Position numbers and translations under genes: made by a program. The notes under the pieces were generated by a model. That model saw only the letters and a list, made by a program, of their open reading frames with translations, made no database searches and was not told the DNA's origin. From Mesorhizobium sp. BR1-1-16 (GTDB taxonomy: Bacteria > Pseudomonadota > Alphaproteobacteria > Rhizobiales > Kaistiaceae), in NCBI RefSeq assembly GCF_020165495.1, contig NZ_JAIUIE010000004.1, positions 248,001 through 312,000 of the forward strand: a stretch of DNA of 64,000 nt, read 5' to 3'. Every line of letters begins with the position of its first letter. Within the stretch, counting starts at the first letter, position 1. Shown in pieces: positions 62,981-64,000 of this stretch.

Positions 62981-63622
62981 ATGCTGCAATTCGTTCCCCA
63001 GACCTCGGTTCTCATCGCCTATCTGGTCGCGGTCGTCGCGCTGACGCTGACGCCGGGGCCGGACATGACGCTCTTTCTCGGCAAGGCGATCGGCCAGTCG
63101 CGGCTGGCCGGCTGCGCGGCGTTTCTCGGCGCGTCGACCGGGCTGGTCATCCATACCGTGCTGGTAGCAGTCGGCCTCTCGGCCCTGCTCGCCGCTTCCG
63201 TCACCGCCTTCACGATCCTGAAAGTGGTCGGCTCGCTCTATCTCGTCTATCTCGCGGTTCAGGCCATCCGCCACGGTTCGGCACTTTCGGTCGGAGGAAA
63301 GGGCTCGTCCGATCCGATCGGCAAGGTCTATCTCAAGGGTCTCGCGATCAATCTGCTCAATCCGAAGATCATCGTGTTCTTCGTGACCTTCCTGCCGCAA
63401 TTCGTCTCTCCCGGCGATCCGCATGCCGCGGGCAAACTGATGTTTCTCGGCATCCTGTTCGTGGTGGTCGCGACGCCGATCAGCCTCGCCCTGATCTGGT
63501 TCGCGGGCTCGATCGCGACATTCCTGAAGCGCTCGCCCAAAGCGACGCGGGCCGTCGACTGGCTGTTCGCCGGCGTGATGGGCGCCTTCGCCGTGCGGCT
63601 CATTCTGGCGCACGGAAAATAG
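62981..63622 (+). CDS. LysE/RhtB-family amino-acid exporter
   Basis: 213 residues from the ATG at 62981. Six spans; family motif TPGPDMTLFLGKAIGQSRLA near residue 22 and NLLNPKIIVFFVTFLPQFV near residue 124. Exports an amino acid (such as homoserine, threonine or leucine) or a related solute. It converges on and overlaps the last gene by 23 bases. Confidence 0.93.
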   Translation: MLQFVPQTSVLIAYLVAVVALTLTPGPDMTLFLGKAIGQSRLAGCAAFLGASTGLVIHTVLVAVGLSALLAASVTAFTILKVVGSLYLVYLAVQAIRHGSALSVGGKGSSDPIGKVYLKGLAINLLNPKIIVFFVTFLPQFVSPGDPHAAGKLMFLGILFVVVATPISLALIWFAGSIATFLKRSPKATRAVDWLFAGVMGAFAVRLILAHGK

Positions 63623-64000
63623 CGCGCTCACGCAGGCCGGCGCCGCGGCCGGCGACCACCCAATAGACGAAGCCGGCGGAGAAGCCCGCTGCGACCCGCG
63701 GCAGGAACTCCGTATTGCCCGGCAGGCCGACGAGCTGCAGCGCGAAGCCGAGCGCGCCGCCGAACAGCACCCAGGCGATCAGCGAACGGATGGCGAAGAT
63801 CTCGGCGGCCGCGATCGCGACCAGAAACGGGACCAGCGCGCCCTGAGCGAGGATGCCGGTAAGCACGAAGGCCGGCGCCAGCGCGCCCGGCGGCATGCCA
63901 TCCGGCGCGAACTGGAAGTCGTCGGCGTTGAAACCGAATGCCAGGAGATAGACCGCGACCGCGACGAGGATCGCCGCCATCAGTCCGAGCGGGATAACGA
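63600..64000 (-). CDS. Polytopic membrane protein, 5' end probably beyond the window
   Basis: 126 residues from the ATG at 63980, but the frame stays open to the window edge (VIPLGL before it), so the real start may be outside. Three to four hydrophobic segments with small residues: VPFLVAIAAAEIFAIRSLIA, VLFGGALGFALQL, FSAGFVYWVVAG. Not recognised. Confidence 0.6.
   Translation of the reverse strand, partial: VIPLGLMAAILVAVAVYLLAFGFNADDFQFAPDGMPPGALAPAFVLTGILAQGALVPFLVAIAAAEIFAIRSLIAWVLFGGALGFALQLVGLPGNTEFLPRVAAGFSAGFVYWVVAGRGAGLRERAIFRAPE

Overview
The window comes from a GC-rich alphaproteobacterium, most likely a member of the Hyphomicrobiales (rhizobial order). The evidence is the relatives suggested by the proteins (trb/traG conjugation genes with the TrbK-alternative protein, DUF736, DUF2840, DUF2274, DUF2285), the tRNA-Arg(CCG) sequence, and the PQQ-alcohol and cyo gene sets. 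No rRNA gene and no CRISPR array is visible. All identifications are by reading; no database search was run.

Layout. (1) Positions 1-7183, minus strand: one tightly packed operon for PQQ-dependent alcohol oxidation. It runs from a NitT/TauT-type ABC importer, through an ABC set of the kind that accompanies PQQ alcohol dehydrogenases, to a PQQ dehydrogenase that leaves the window. The dehydrogenase has all four metal ligands of the lanthanide (XoxF/PedH) type. (2) 7671-9202: a short-chain dehydrogenase, a truncated AraC regulator and a decayed pRiA4b ORF-3-like gene. (3) 9421-20238: a LysR regulator, then DUF2274 and a complete trbBCDEJKLFGI mating-pair operon. (4) About 20300-28805: an insertion between trbB and copG-traG. 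It holds an IS91-family element whose companion tyrosine recombinase has a nonsense codon, then a TetR regulator divergent from a five-gene redox/hydrolase operon. (5) 28933-41441: copG, traG, relaxase, a strong oriT candidate, lytic transglycosylase, DUF736, traF, DUF2840, a small partition-type protein, parA, repA with iteron-like repeats, HTH and DUF2285 regulators, an XRE regulator with a 37-bp palindrome, a second DUF736 gene and small membrane proteins. (6) 41965-50384: respiratory cargo, cyoABCD-nhaP-DUF305 divergent from a membrane PQQ glucose-type dehydrogenase. (7) 50936-56788: the other mobile-element backbone block (DUF2493, Toprim, ParB, DUF932). (8) 57012-59814: a decayed BrxD-like ATPase and Lhr-type helicase pair, each with one frameshift. 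(9) 60399-64000: tRNA-Arg with a 41-bp duplicate of its 5' half, then ordinary chromosomal-looking genes (sugar isomerase/epimerase, AbrB-type transporter, LysE exporter, membrane protein).

Taken together, sections 3-7 look like an integrative conjugative element or integrated plasmid. It combines RP4-like transfer genes with plasmid-style replication and partition functions. Its main cargo feeds electrons from periplasmic PQQ oxidation into ubiquinol and a bo-type oxidase. No integrase belonging to the element is seen, so at least one true boundary probably lies outside the window or has been lost.
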